NCBI GenBank assembly: GCA_963806735.1
Contig: CAWEBE010000062.1
Location: 186,001-250,000 of the forward strand
Length of the DNA stretch: 64,000 nt
Reading direction: 5' to 3'
DNA from: CADEFX01 sp963806735
Lineage (GTDB): Bacteria > Pseudomonadota > Alphaproteobacteria > Rhizobiales > Hyphomicrobiaceae
A program made the position numbers and the translations under genes. The notes under the pieces are model-generated. The model saw nothing but the letters and a program-made list of their open reading frames with translations. It was not told where the DNA came from and searched no databases. Positions 49,812 through 58,766 of this stretch are shown piece after piece (position 1 is the first letter of the stretch; each line of letters opens with the position of its first letter).

Positions 49812-50087
49812 ATGCATCTGATCAACTGCCCTTGGTGCGGTGTGCGGGACCAGGCGGAGTTCAACTATCGCGGCGACGCGACTTTACGCCGGCCCGATGC
49901 GGCGGAAGGTGCCGAGGCCATGTTCGAGTATGCCTACATGCGCGCAAATCCGATGGGATGGCACGTCGAGTGGTGGCATCACTCTGCCGGTTGCCGGCAA
50001 TGGGTGAAAGTCGTGCGCAATACGCTCACGCATCAGATCGCCGCGACAGGCAGGCCAGGCGACGACCTCCAGGTGCCGGCGCAATGA
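49812..50087 (+). CDS. soxD: sarcosine oxidase delta subunit SoxD, 91 aa
   Basis: Small zinc-binding subunit. The zinc ligands include INCPWCGVRD near the N-terminus and the later HH...GC (WWHHSAGCRQW). The ATG at 49812 follows GGGGCGGGGAG. It is 11 bp after soxB and overlaps soxA as ATGA. Its length and start fit the family exactly. Confidence 0.94.
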   Translation: MHLINCPWCGVRDQAEFNYRGDATLRRPDAAEGAEAMFEYAYMRANPMGWHVEWWHHSAGCRQWVKVVRNTLTHQIAATGRPGDDLQVPAQ

Positions 50088-53032
50088 TGCAGCCGTTTCG
50101 CCTGCCGCGCGGCGGCCGTATCGACCGCGGCCGCACACTCGAGTTCGTGTTCGACGGCCGGCGCTATGAGGGACATCCCGGGGACACACTTGCCTCGGCC
50201 TTGCTCGCCAACGGCGTGCGGCTCGTCGGCAGAAGCTTCAAGTATCACCGCCCGCGTGGCATCTTCACGGCCGGTGCGGAGGAGCCGAATGCATTGGTCG
50301 AGCTGCGCACTGGCGCGCGGCGCGAGCCCAACACGCGCGCCACGGTGGCAGAGCTGTTCGATGGGCTCGAGGCGACGAGCCAGAACGGCTGGCCGTCGGT
50401 CCGCTTCGATCTTGGTGCGATCAGCGGTCGGCTGGCACGCTTCCTGCCGGCCGGCTTTTACTACAAGACATTCATGTGGCCGTCCGCATTCTGGGAGCGT
50501 GTGTATGAGCCGGCCATCCGCCGCATGGCGGGGCTCGGGCGTGCGTCCCATGAAGCCGATCCCGATCGCTACGAGCACACGCATGCTCACTGCGATGTGT
50601 TGGTGGTGGGCTCGGGTGCGGCCGGCCTCGCAGCTGCCAGAGCAGCCGGCGAGACTGGTGCCCGCGTCATCCTGGCCGAACAGGATTTCGAGCTCGGTGG
50701 GGGCCTGCTCCTGGAGCGTGAGCACGAGGCATGGCGCGAGAGCACGGTCTCGGCGCTCCAGGAATTGCCGGAGGTGCGTCTTCTGCCACGAACAACCGTG
50801 TTCGGTTACTACGACCACAACGTGCTGGGCGCAGTCGAGCGCATAGCAGACCACCTACCCGCGCCGCCCGAGCATGGCGTCCGCCAGCGCTACTGGGTTA
50901 TTCGCGCCAAGCAGGTTGTTCTGGCGACCGGCGCAATCGAAAGGCTGATCGCCTTTCCGGACAACGATCGCCCCGGTGTCATGCTCGCGTCGGCCGCGGA
51001 GGCCTATGTGCGCCGGTTTGGTGTCCTGCCGGGCCGCCGCGCCGTGCTGTTCACGAACAATGACGAGGCTTACGCCTCAGCGCGCACGTTGCAGGATGTC
51101 GGAGTTGAGATCGCTGCCATCGTCGATGTCCGAGCCAGCTCGCATGCCGCCGAGAATGCGCGCAGCAAGGGTCTCAATGTCTGGACGGACGCGGAGGTGA
51201 CTGGCGTCACTGGCGCCAGAAGCGTTCGGGAAGTCTCCATGCGTCGGCGCAACGACGGCGGCTCGAACGGCTTTTCGGCCGATCTTCTTTGCGTGTCGGG
51301 CGGCCTCAATCCTTCCGTTCAGCTCGCGAGCATGACGCGGGCACCATTGATCTGGAATTCCGGCCTGGTCACATTCGTGCCGGGAGCACCGGTTCAGGCG
51401 GAACGGTCGACGGGGGCAGCGCGCGGGATCTTTGGCATTGTAGCTGCGGCGAAGGATGGAGCCGACGCGGGCGTGGCGGCGGCAACGGCAGTTGGATTTT
51501 CCACCAAGACAAAATTCGCCCTTCCCGAGAACGTGCAAACACGAGCCACATCAATCGAAGCGCTCTGGGAAGTGAAGGCCAAAGGCAAGGCTTTCGTCGA
51601 TTTGCAGAATGACACGACGGCGGACGACATGCGCCTGGCTCATCGCGAGGGCTACGGCCACGTAGAGCATGCCAAGCGCTACACCACGCACGGCATGGCG
51701 ACCGATCAAGGCAAGATCGGCGGTCTGGTCGGCAGCGCCGTTCTCGCGGAGGCTCGCGGTGAGCCCGTCGAGAAGGTTGGCGTGCCGACGTTCAGGCCCT
51801 ATGTGACGCCGGTTACGATCGCCGCCATCGCTGGCCGGGAGGTCGGCCAGCACTACAAGCCCAAACGTCGCACGGCACTCCACCATTGGCATGCGGATGC
51901 TGGCGCCGTTTTTCTTGAAACGGGTCTCTGGCTCCGTCCGCTTTACTATACCAAGATTGCTGAGACAGGCTGGGGGCCCATCCTGCGCGAGGCGCGGGCG
52001 GTGCGTGCCTCGGTGGGCATTTGCGATGTGTCGACGCTCGGCAAGATCGACATCCAGGGCCGCGACGCGGCTACGTTCCTCGACCGTCTCTATGCCAACA
52101 CGTTCTCCACGCTGCCGGTCGGCCGTGCGCGCTACGGCCTGATGCTGCGCGAGGACGGCATGGTGTTCGATGACGGCACCACGTCGCGGCTAGGCGAGCA
52201 CCACTACTTGATGACGACGACGACCGCGAAGGCGGCCGAGGTGCTCGAGCACATGGAGTATCACGCCCAGGTGACGTGGCCCGATCTGGATGTTCGTTTC
52301 TGCTGCATCACGGATCACTGGGCGCAGATGGCCGTGGCCGGCCCGAACGCACGCAGGACGCTCGAGCGCTGCATCGGGGGGCAGCCGCTTGGCCATGTTG
52401 AATTTCCCTTCATGGCAGTCGGCAAAGGCCGGATTGCCGGCTGTGATGTGCGCATATTCCGCGTCAGTTTTTCCGGTGAGCTGGCCTATGAAGTCGCCAC
52501 ACCATCGGGCCACGCCGAGCGCGTGTGGGCAGCGATCCTGGATGCTGGCCGGGCCTTCTCCATCATCCCCTACGGCATGGAGGCCATGGGCCTCATGCGA
52601 ATCGAAAAAGGGCATGTTGCCGGTCCCGAGATCAATGGCCAGACGACTGCTAGCGATCTTGGTTTCGAGCGCATGATGAAGAAGAAGGGGGATTTCATCG
52701 GTCGCCTCAACGCCATGCGCCCAGGCTTGATGGCCACTGATCGGCCGCAACTCGTCGGCATCCGCGCCTTAGGCACGAGTTTTGAGAAACGTTTGCGAGG
52801 AGGTGCTCACATCGTGGCGCGTCCGGGCTCAAAAGAGAGCCTTGGCTGGGTCACAAGCGTCACGCGGTCCGTGGAGCTCGATCGCTGGGTCGGGCTGGCC
52901 ATGGTAAAGCACGGACCAGAGCGCATAGGCGAGCGTATGTTTGCGGCCTTCCCGTTGAAGAAGGAGGTGGTCGAGGTCGAGATCACGAGCCCGCATCACA
53001 TCGACCCGGAGAATCGCCGTGTCCATACCTGA
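50084..53032 (+). CDS. soxA: sarcosine oxidase alpha subunit SoxA, 982 aa
   Basis: Large subunit binding NAD+ and tetrahydrofolate. The ferredoxin-like N-terminal domain has GDTLASALLANGVRLVGRSFKYHRPRGI. The nucleotide-binding domain starts VLVVGSGAAGLAAARAAG near residue 170, and the aminomethyltransferase (GcvT-like) domain fills about 580-980 (ICDVSTLGKIDIQGRDAATFLDR, SFSGELAYEVATPSG, GHVAGPEINGQTTASDLGF). The ATG at 50084 overlaps the soxD stop. Its 3' end overlaps soxG by 14 nt. Confidence 0.94.
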   Translation: MMQPFRLPRGGRIDRGRTLEFVFDGRRYEGHPGDTLASALLANGVRLVGRSFKYHRPRGIFTAGAEEPNALVELRTGARREPNTRATVAELFDGLEATSQNGWPSVRFDLGAISGRLARFLPAGFYYKTFMWPSAFWERVYEPAIRRMAGLGRASHEADPDRYEHTHAHCDVLVVGSGAAGLAAARAAGETGARVILAEQDFELGGGLLLEREHEAWRESTVSALQELPEVRLLPRTTVFGYYDHNVLGAVERIADHLPAPPEHGVRQRYWVIRAKQVVLATGAIERLIAFPDNDRPGVMLASAAEAYVRRFGVLPGRRAVLFTNNDEAYASARTLQDVGVEIAAIVDVRASSHAAENARSKGLNVWTDAEVTGVTGARSVREVSMRRRNDGGSNGFSADLLCVSGGLNPSVQLASMTRAPLIWNSGLVTFVPGAPVQAERSTGAARGIFGIVAAAKDGADAGVAAATAVGFSTKTKFALPENVQTRATSIEALWEVKAKGKAFVDLQNDTTADDMRLAHREGYGHVEHAKRYTTHGMATDQGKIGGLVGSAVLAEARGEPVEKVGVPTFRPYVTPVTIAAIAGREVGQHYKPKRRTALHHWHADAGAVFLETGLWLRPLYYTKIAETGWGPILREARAVRASVGICDVSTLGKIDIQGRDAATFLDRLYANTFSTLPVGRARYGLMLREDGMVFDDGTTSRLGEHHYLMTTTTAKAAEVLEHMEYHAQVTWPDLDVRFCCITDHWAQMAVAGPNARRTLERCIGGQPLGHVEFPFMAVGKGRIAGCDVRIFRVSFSGELAYEVATPSGHAERVWAAILDAGRAFSIIPYGMEAMGLMRIEKGHVAGPEINGQTTASDLGFERMMKKKGDFIGRLNAMRPGLMATDRPQLVGIRALGTSFEKRLRGGAHIVARPGSKESLGWVTSVTRSVELDRWVGLAMVKHGPERIGERMFAAFPLKKEVVEVEITSPHHIDPENRRVHT

Positions 53033-53618
53033 GCCGATGTCACCGCTCGACCGGTGTCTTGAGGTTGGCAGGTTTGGAGCCGACAGGCCGGGTTCTCGGC
53101 TTCAAATCGCACAACGGCGCCTCGCTATCGCACGAGTAATGGCGCGTGCCGGAAACACCGACACGGTAGGCGCCGCTGTCGAGAAAGACACCGGATTGAA
53201 GATGCCATCGCCGGGCCACTCGTCGACGAGTGGGGACGTGACGGCAATCTGGATCGCGCCAGATACGTGGCTCGTCGTGCAGGCGATGCTAACTTCCACC
53301 GATCTTCTGGCTCGGCTCACGCGCGCATGCGGCGTCGACGCCTCCGTTGTCGATCAGTCATGCGGATATGTGGCGCTGCAATTGTCCGGAGCGCGAGCGC
53401 GCGACGTACTTGCGAAAGGTTGTCGCATTGATCTGCATCCAAGGGCCTTCGGGCCAGGGCGCGCGGCAGCAACGATAATCGCGCACGTGCACGGGATCAT
53501 ATGGCAGGTCGATCAGACCCCGACATTCGAGCTGATCGTTCCGTCCACACTCGCCGAGCACGTGTACGAGTGGTTGTGCATTAGCGCCGCCGAGTTCGGC
53601 TACGAGGTTCGCGCGTAG
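53019..53618 (+). CDS. soxG: sarcosine oxidase gamma subunit SoxG, 199 aa
   Basis: Fourth subunit, related to the aminomethyltransferase fold. Recognisable are PDTWLVVQ, VVDQSCGYVALQLSG, ARDVLAKGCRIDLHPRAF and WQVDQTPTFELIVPST. The GTG at 53019 lies inside the soxA end, so translation is coupled. The usual extra folate genes of some sox operons (purU, glyA, folD) are not next to it. Confidence 0.9.
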   Translation: MSIPEPMSPLDRCLEVGRFGADRPGSRLQIAQRRLAIARVMARAGNTDTVGAAVEKDTGLKMPSPGHSSTSGDVTAIWIAPDTWLVVQAMLTSTDLLARLTRACGVDASVVDQSCGYVALQLSGARARDVLAKGCRIDLHPRAFGPGRAAATIIAHVHGIIWQVDQTPTFELIVPSTLAEHVYEWLCISAAEFGYEVRA

Positions 53619-53676
53619 CCGAACGGCCGAACGCCTGCGGCTGCCACCGCAGAGGCTGCATTTTCTGGGAGCGCTA

Positions 53677-54880
53677 TCAGGCGCGCTCGATGATCATGGC
53701 GATGCCCTGCCCGACCCCGATGCACATGGAGACCAGGGCATACTTGCCGCCGGTTCGCTGCAGCTGGCGCGCCGCCGTAAGTGCAATGCGCCCGCCGGAT
53801 GCTCCCAGAGGATGACCGATGGCAATGGCGCCTCCGTTGGGGTTGACGCGACTGTCGTTGAAGTCCAGCCCCAGCCCCTTCACGCAGGCCAAGACCTGCG
53901 CTGCGAAGGCCTCGTTGATCTCGATCACGTCCATGTCTTTGAGATCGAGACCGGCTCGCTCCAAGGCCTTTTTGGCTGCCGGCACGGGGCCAAAGCCCAT
54001 CGTACGTGGGGGTACGCCCGCAACCCCTGATGCCACGACCCGCGCAATCGGCTTGGCCCCCGCCTTGTCGCCAGCCTTGCGGCTGGCCACGACCAGGGCC
54101 ACTGCACCGTCGTTGATGCCCGAGGCGTTGCCGGCGGTCGTCACGCCGCCCTCGAACAAGGACCTGAGCTTCTTCAGGCTGTCGGGCGTCGTGTCGCCAC
54201 GTGGGTGTTCGTCATCCGCCACCACGGTATCGGGCTTTCCACGACTGCCCGGAATGACGACAGGCTGAATCTCGGCCTTGAAGAAGCCATCCGCCTTGGC
54301 CTTCGCATATTTCTGTTGGGACGCGAGCGCAAAGGCATCGCAGTCCTCGCGCGAAAGCTGGAAGTCGCGCGCAAGGTTGTCGGCAGTCTGCGGCATGGTA
54401 TCGGCGCCGAACTCACCTTCGATCTTCGGGTTGGCGAAGCGTGCGCCGAGCGACGAATCGAATACGCGAAAATCCTTCGTAAACGGCTGCTCGGACTTAC
54501 CGACGACAAACGGCGCGCGCGTCATGCTCTCCACGCCGCCGGCTATCACGACATCGGCCTCGCCGCAGGTGATGGCATGCGCGGCACCGATGATGGCGTT
54601 CATGCCCGAGCCGCAGTTGCGCTGATAGACTGTGCCTGGCACTTCGATCGGCAAGCCCGCCAGCAACACCGAATGGCGCGCGATGCAGCGGCTATCCTCT
54701 CCGGCCTGGCAGGCGCACCCGACGGCGACATCGTCGATGGTTTGCGGCGCGAACCCGGAGCGCTTCACGGCTTCACGAATGGCGCCCGCGAGCATGTCGT
54801 CGGGCCTGAACTCGGGCAAGCGCGCCTGCATGGCGGCCGAACGGGGTGCGCACTCCTTCATAGATGTAAGCGTCGAGCAT
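53677..54880 (-). pseudogene. acetyl-CoA acyltransferase (thiolase) with a one-base frameshift near its start
   Basis: Thiolase II family gene (3-oxoadipyl-CoA or acetoacetyl-CoA thiolase type). The main frame (from 54861, 394 codons) carries all catalytic residues: Cys in YQRNCGSGMNA, His in AIAIGHPLGASG and Cys in SMCIGVGQG. Its first 15-20 residues are unlike any thiolase. The correct N-terminus lies in the neighbouring frame from the ATG at 54880 (MLDAYIYEGVRTPFGRHAGA then LARV), preceded by AAGGAAACAACCC. Removing one T from GAGTTCAGG near 54809-54810 joins both into an intact 400-residue protein. This is therefore a recent frameshift or a sequencing error. Confidence 0.85.
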
Positions 54881-54982
54881 GGGTTGTTTCCTTCCCTGAG
54901 TTTCCCGTTTGACCATCGGGTAGGACATTTGCCTCCGCCAGTATGCGCATTCTGTCCGCGCCTGCCATCAGAATTGCGGCCC

Positions 54983-56386
54983 TTACGGCACGACGCCGAC
55001 CAGCCTCAGCCACAGGATCTGGAGGGGGAGGATGACGGCGAGGCTGACCAGCGCCAGCGGTACGAGCAGCCGCAGCACCGTTTTCGCTGGGACACCGCCC
55101 ATCATGAGGCCCACCATGATGGGCACTGTCTGAAACGGAAAGAAGATCATCTGCAAGCCGGTCATTTCCGCAATAAATCCAGCTTTAATGGACAATCCTG
55201 TCGAGGCGGCAATGCTACCCAACAGGGGGTTCACGACGGCGATGCTGCCCACCACCGTGGCTGGAATGGCGATCATGGTGGACAGCATGGAGACCAAGGC
55301 GAAGCCGAACGACGCGGAGCGTCCCTCCAGCGAAACGAGGTCGCTGATGAACTTGGCAGTGAAACCGCCCGCTCCGGAGCTCGTGAGGACCGTTGCAACG
55401 CCGAGCACCACCGCCAGGAACAGGATCGCCGTCAGCTTGGTGAGGTCGAAGCTCTCTCTGAGATTGGCTAGCGCCACGGGCGGCAGCAGGCACAAAAACG
55501 CCGCACCGATCGCGACGGCGCCCGGCTTGATGCCGTGCAGGAAATCAGTGGCCCACAACAGGACCGTAAGGCCGAGCACAATCCCCAGGCGCTTGGCTGC
55601 GCCGCTCAGGAGCGCTGGCTCTGCCGGGCCCGTGGCCATTTGTGGCGGCGGCGCCGGCAACAGCAAGATGGTGGCAAGCCAGAATAGCAGTGCCTTCACG
55701 AGTCCCAGCACTGGGCCGCAGAGAAGCAGATATTCCGCATAGTGGATTTGAGGGCCGTGTGCGCTTTCAACAGCGCCGAGTGCGATCACATTCGTCAGGT
55801 TGCTGGGCAGAATGGCATAGCTGGTCATGAAGTTACCGGCGACCGCCGTGACAACCAGACCAACGTATCCGTTGCTTCCCTGCACATAGCCGGCTTCCTT
55901 GGCGACAGCCATGACGATTGGCAACGTAATGGCAAGCCGGCCCATAGTGGATGGGAGCAGAAAGCTCAGCGCGCCGGTACCCGCGAGAACTCCAAGTATG
56001 GCACGTGGGTAGGAGGACAGCAGATGCTGCATGAGCCCCCGGGCGATATAACGTCCGAGCCCCGAGCGCACCGCCGCTGCGCCGATCACGAAGCCGCCGA
56101 TGACGAGACCCGCCGCATTCGACCAGAAGCCCGACAGCAGAGCCAATGGTGGCGCAATTTGTGCCGCGAAAGCCAAGGCAAAGAAAAGCAACCCGGCAGC
56201 AAGCGTCGGCAACGCATTGGTCGCCCATATCGCAACTGAAGACACGACGATCGCAAATCCGATCATCGCTTTCGGTGCATCTGCGGGTGGGGGTAGCGAC
56301 GCCACCAGAACCGCCGCGGTACCAATGTAGCCGAGCAATACGAGCCGTATTCCCGATCGGCCTTCCAACCCCATCATCGGCGGCAC
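54983..56386 (-). CDS. SLC13/DASS-like anion permease, 467 aa
   Basis: Inner-membrane transporter with about 12 helices of the divalent anion:Na+ symporter (SLC13, CitM-like) superfamily; it probably takes up a di- or tricarboxylate or sulfate. Two inverted repeats can be followed: helix pairs with GGFVIGAAAVRSGLGRYIA and the hairpin PSTMGRLAITLPIV, then ILFLAVVLGVATVLTSSGAGG and the hairpin IPATVVGSIAVVNPLLG. The GTG at 56386 opens the frame; ATGs at 56377 and 56374 are also possible. It follows no operon: gpsA diverges, and the thiolase gene lies 102 bp downstream on the same strand. Confidence 0.75.
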   Translation of the reverse strand: MPPMMGLEGRSGIRLVLLGYIGTAAVLVASLPPPADAPKAMIGFAIVVSSVAIWATNALPTLAAGLLFFALAFAAQIAPPLALLSGFWSNAAGLVIGGFVIGAAAVRSGLGRYIARGLMQHLLSSYPRAILGVLAGTGALSFLLPSTMGRLAITLPIVMAVAKEAGYVQGSNGYVGLVVTAVAGNFMTSYAILPSNLTNVIALGAVESAHGPQIHYAEYLLLCGPVLGLVKALLFWLATILLLPAPPPQMATGPAEPALLSGAAKRLGIVLGLTVLLWATDFLHGIKPGAVAIGAAFLCLLPPVALANLRESFDLTKLTAILFLAVVLGVATVLTSSGAGGFTAKFISDLVSLEGRSASFGFALVSMLSTMIAIPATVVGSIAVVNPLLGSIAASTGLSIKAGFIAEMTGLQMIFFPFQTVPIMVGLMMGGVPAKTVLRLLVPLALVSLAVILPLQILWLRLVGVVP

Positions 56387-56583
56387 GTTTCTGCGGCTAT
56401 TCTGTTTCGATCTCGTCTGGCTTCAGCCTGCATCGGCTCTATACGTGGCGATAACAAAGTCAGTCGGTCAGAAAGGGGCGATCATTTGCGGCCCTAAAGA
56501 CGCTCTGTCAAGGAACGCCGCGACTTTAGCGGAACTCCAATTTTGCCTGCACGCACCGGCATAGCTGGTTTAGTATTTCTCTG

Positions 56584-57585
56584 ATGATGCCCAATAGCAT
56601 TCAATCAATCGGCGTGGTCGGCGGCGGTGCCTGGGGGACAGCCTTGGCGCAGACCGCGCGGCTGGCAGGCCGTGACGTGACCCTGTGGGCTCGTGAGCGC
56701 GAAGTCCTCGCGGACATAAATCAGCGCCATGTGAATTCCTTGTTTCTGCCAGGCGTACCATTGGACTCCGCCCTGGTTGCCACCGACGACTTGCGAGCTA
56801 TTGCGGCAACTGATGCGATTCTCATGGTCGCTCCGGCCCAGCATGTACGAGCGGCAGGGTCCGAGCTGGCAAAACACACCAGAGCCGGTCAGCCCGTGGT
56901 CATTTGTGCAAAAGGCCTGGAGCAGGCGACTGGCAGTCTGATGGCGGACGTGCTGACAGAGGTCCTGCCGCAAGCAACGCTTGCCGCGCTGTCAGGACCG
57001 AGTTTCGCGGCCGACGTAGCCCGCGGATTGCCGGCTGCACTGACGTTGGCGTGCGCGGACGAGCAGTTGGGCCAAGCGCTGGCCCAGTCACTGGGCTATC
57101 GGCATTTTCGCCTCTACTGGTCAGGCGATGTGACGGGCGTGCAGCTCGGAGGCGCTGTCAAGAATGTTCTCGCGATTGCTGCTGGAATCGTCGATGGGCG
57201 GCAGCTCGGCGCCAGCGCCCATGCCGCGCTGGTGACGCGGGGCTTTGCCGAGCTACGCCGTTTCGGGACAGCGCTGGGCGCCAAAACCGAAACGTTGGTG
57301 GGGTTGTCGGGTCTAGGCGACCTGCTGCTGACTTGTGGAAGCCCGCAATCGCGCAACATGTCCCTTGGCCGCGCATTAGGTCAGGGTCAGACATTGGGTA
57401 CGGTGCTAGGCAGCCGGCGCTCGGTGGCCGAGGGCGTGTTTACCGCGGCAGCGGTTGTCAAGGTCGCGCGCGCAAAGGGTATCGAAATGCCGATCTGCGA
57501 GGCCGTGCATGCCATCGTGGAAGGGTTGAGCACGGTCGATACGGCCATCGAGGCGCTGCTGGCGCGGCCGTTCAAGGCCGAGTAG
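56584..57585 (+). CDS. gpsA: glycerol-3-phosphate dehydrogenase [NAD(P)+] GpsA, 333 aa
   Basis: Reduces dihydroxyacetone phosphate to glycerol-3-phosphate for phospholipid synthesis. The dinucleotide loop is GVVGGGAWGTALAQTA; substrate binding and catalysis use the lysines in VICAKGLE and GAVKNVLAIAAGI. The length and the C-terminal VEGVFTA-like motif (AEGVFTAAAVVKVA) are normal. It starts a four-gene run with closely spaced or overlapping genes (EVE protein, two methyltransferases). Confidence 0.93.
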   Translation: MMPNSIQSIGVVGGGAWGTALAQTARLAGRDVTLWAREREVLADINQRHVNSLFLPGVPLDSALVATDDLRAIAATDAILMVAPAQHVRAAGSELAKHTRAGQPVVICAKGLEQATGSLMADVLTEVLPQATLAALSGPSFAADVARGLPAALTLACADEQLGQALAQSLGYRHFRLYWSGDVTGVQLGGAVKNVLAIAAGIVDGRQLGASAHAALVTRGFAELRRFGTALGAKTETLVGLSGLGDLLLTCGSPQSRNMSLGRALGQGQTLGTVLGSRRSVAEGVFTAAAVVKVARAKGIEMPICEAVHAIVEGLSTVDTAIEALLARPFKAE

Positions 57586-57609
57586 CAGTCGGGCTGGAGG
57601 ACAGGGACC

Positions 57610-58083
57610 GTGGCGAAGAGCACGAGCAAGGAGACGAAATCGGAAGGTCCGGCCTACTGGCTGTTCAAGACCGAGCCCGAGGAGCATTCCTGGGAGATGC
57701 AGAAGGCGCGCGGCAAGAAAGGTGAACCGTGGACGGGCGTGCGCAACTTCGTTGCCCGCAATAACATGAAGGCGATGCAGCTCGGCGACCTCGGGTTCTT
57801 CTACCATACGGGTGACGAAAAACACGTCGTCGGCATCGTCGAGGTGTGTGCGACCGCACACCCTGACAAGACAGACGACACTGGCGTTTGGAAGTGCGTC
57901 GATGTTCGCGCCGTTTGCGACGTGCCGAAGCCCGTGACCCTGGCAGCGGTCAAAGCCAATCCAAAGCTCGCCAACATGGCGCTGGTGAAGTCCGCGCGCT
58001 TGTCGGTGCAGCCCGTAACGGCTGCGGAATGGGCCGAGGTTTGCCGTATGGGCGAGCTTGATCCGAAAAAGCTCCGATCGTGA
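57610..58083 (+). CDS. EVE domain-containing protein, 157 aa
   Basis: Single-domain member of the EVE/PUA-like superfamily, thought to bind modified bases in nucleic acid. Recognisable are YWLFKTEPEEHSW at the start, WTGVRNFVARNNMKAMQLGDLGFFYHT, VVGIVEVC and the final LVKSARLSVQPVTAAEW. The GTG at 57610 lies 24 bp after gpsA. It overlaps the first methyltransferase by 4 nt. The gpsA-EVE pairing is common in alphaproteobacteria; the link is not explained. Confidence 0.9.
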   Translation: MAKSTSKETKSEGPAYWLFKTEPEEHSWEMQKARGKKGEPWTGVRNFVARNNMKAMQLGDLGFFYHTGDEKHVVGIVEVCATAHPDKTDDTGVWKCVDVRAVCDVPKPVTLAAVKANPKLANMALVKSARLSVQPVTAAEWAEVCRMGELDPKKLRS

Positions 58084-58766
58084 GCAGCGGTACTAGTCGA
58101 TCCAGTTTCATATTGGCGCAGACAACCCTCACGTCCCCACCGTTGGTGCCGGAAATACGTTTGCACTTGGCGACAGATGCACGCGGAATTTTTCAGACCC
58201 TGCGTGATTCCGGAATAGATACGAGCTGGCAACCGTATTGGGCGTTCGCCTGGCCCGGCGGGCAAGCCCTGGCGCGCTATGTCCTCGACAATCCGGCACT
58301 GGTCGCCGGAAAGACGGTGATGGATATTGGCGCTGGCTCAGGAGTTGCCGCCATTGCAGCAGCCGCGGCCGGGGCAAGCCGCGTCGCAGCGGCTGATCCC
58401 GACCCCCTGGCGGCTGCGGCAATTCAGATCAACGCGCGGGAGAATGGCGTCGAAATCGAGATTGTCACTGACGACATGCTTGGCCGCGAGCCACAAGCCG
58501 ACTTGATACTCATCGCCGATCTGGTCTACGAGCTGGAGCTGGAAGTCCGCGTGACCCGCTTTCTGGAGGCGGCGCGTGCCAGGAATGCGCAGGTCATCCT
58601 CGCAGATCGGACCACGGCACGGCGGCCTCCCCTCGCGGTGTCGCTCCTCGGCGAATACCGAGCCCCGTTGACACCTCTATTGGAGGAAAGCCACTTCGAG
58701 CATGCACGCGTGTGGCGGCTCGAGCCGGCAAGACCGTCCCTCGCAGGCAATCGGACCGCGCCATGA
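58080..58766 (+). CDS. class I SAM-dependent methyltransferase (ETFB-lysine MT/PrmA-like), 228 aa
   Basis: SAM-dependent protein methyltransferase of the METTL20/ETFB-KMT-like group. Motif I is VMDIGAGSGVAAIAAAA; the acidic loop is AADPDPLA; and the post-motif segment LILIADLVYE corresponds to the D/E-x-x-Y motif of this family. The first 60 residues (TSPPLVPEIRLHLA, PYWAFAWPGGQALARY) are shared with the next gene. The GTG at 58080 overlaps the EVE stop (GTGA). Related enzymes in Agrobacterium methylate ETF-beta and ribosomal L7/L12, so a protein lysine is the likely substrate. Confidence 0.8.
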   Translation: MSSGTSRSSFILAQTTLTSPPLVPEIRLHLATDARGIFQTLRDSGIDTSWQPYWAFAWPGGQALARYVLDNPALVAGKTVMDIGAGSGVAAIAAAAAGASRVAAADPDPLAAAAIQINARENGVEIEIVTDDMLGREPQADLILIADLVYELELEVRVTRFLEAARARNAQVILADRTTARRPPLAVSLLGEYRAPLTPLLEESHFEHARVWRLEPARPSLAGNRTAP

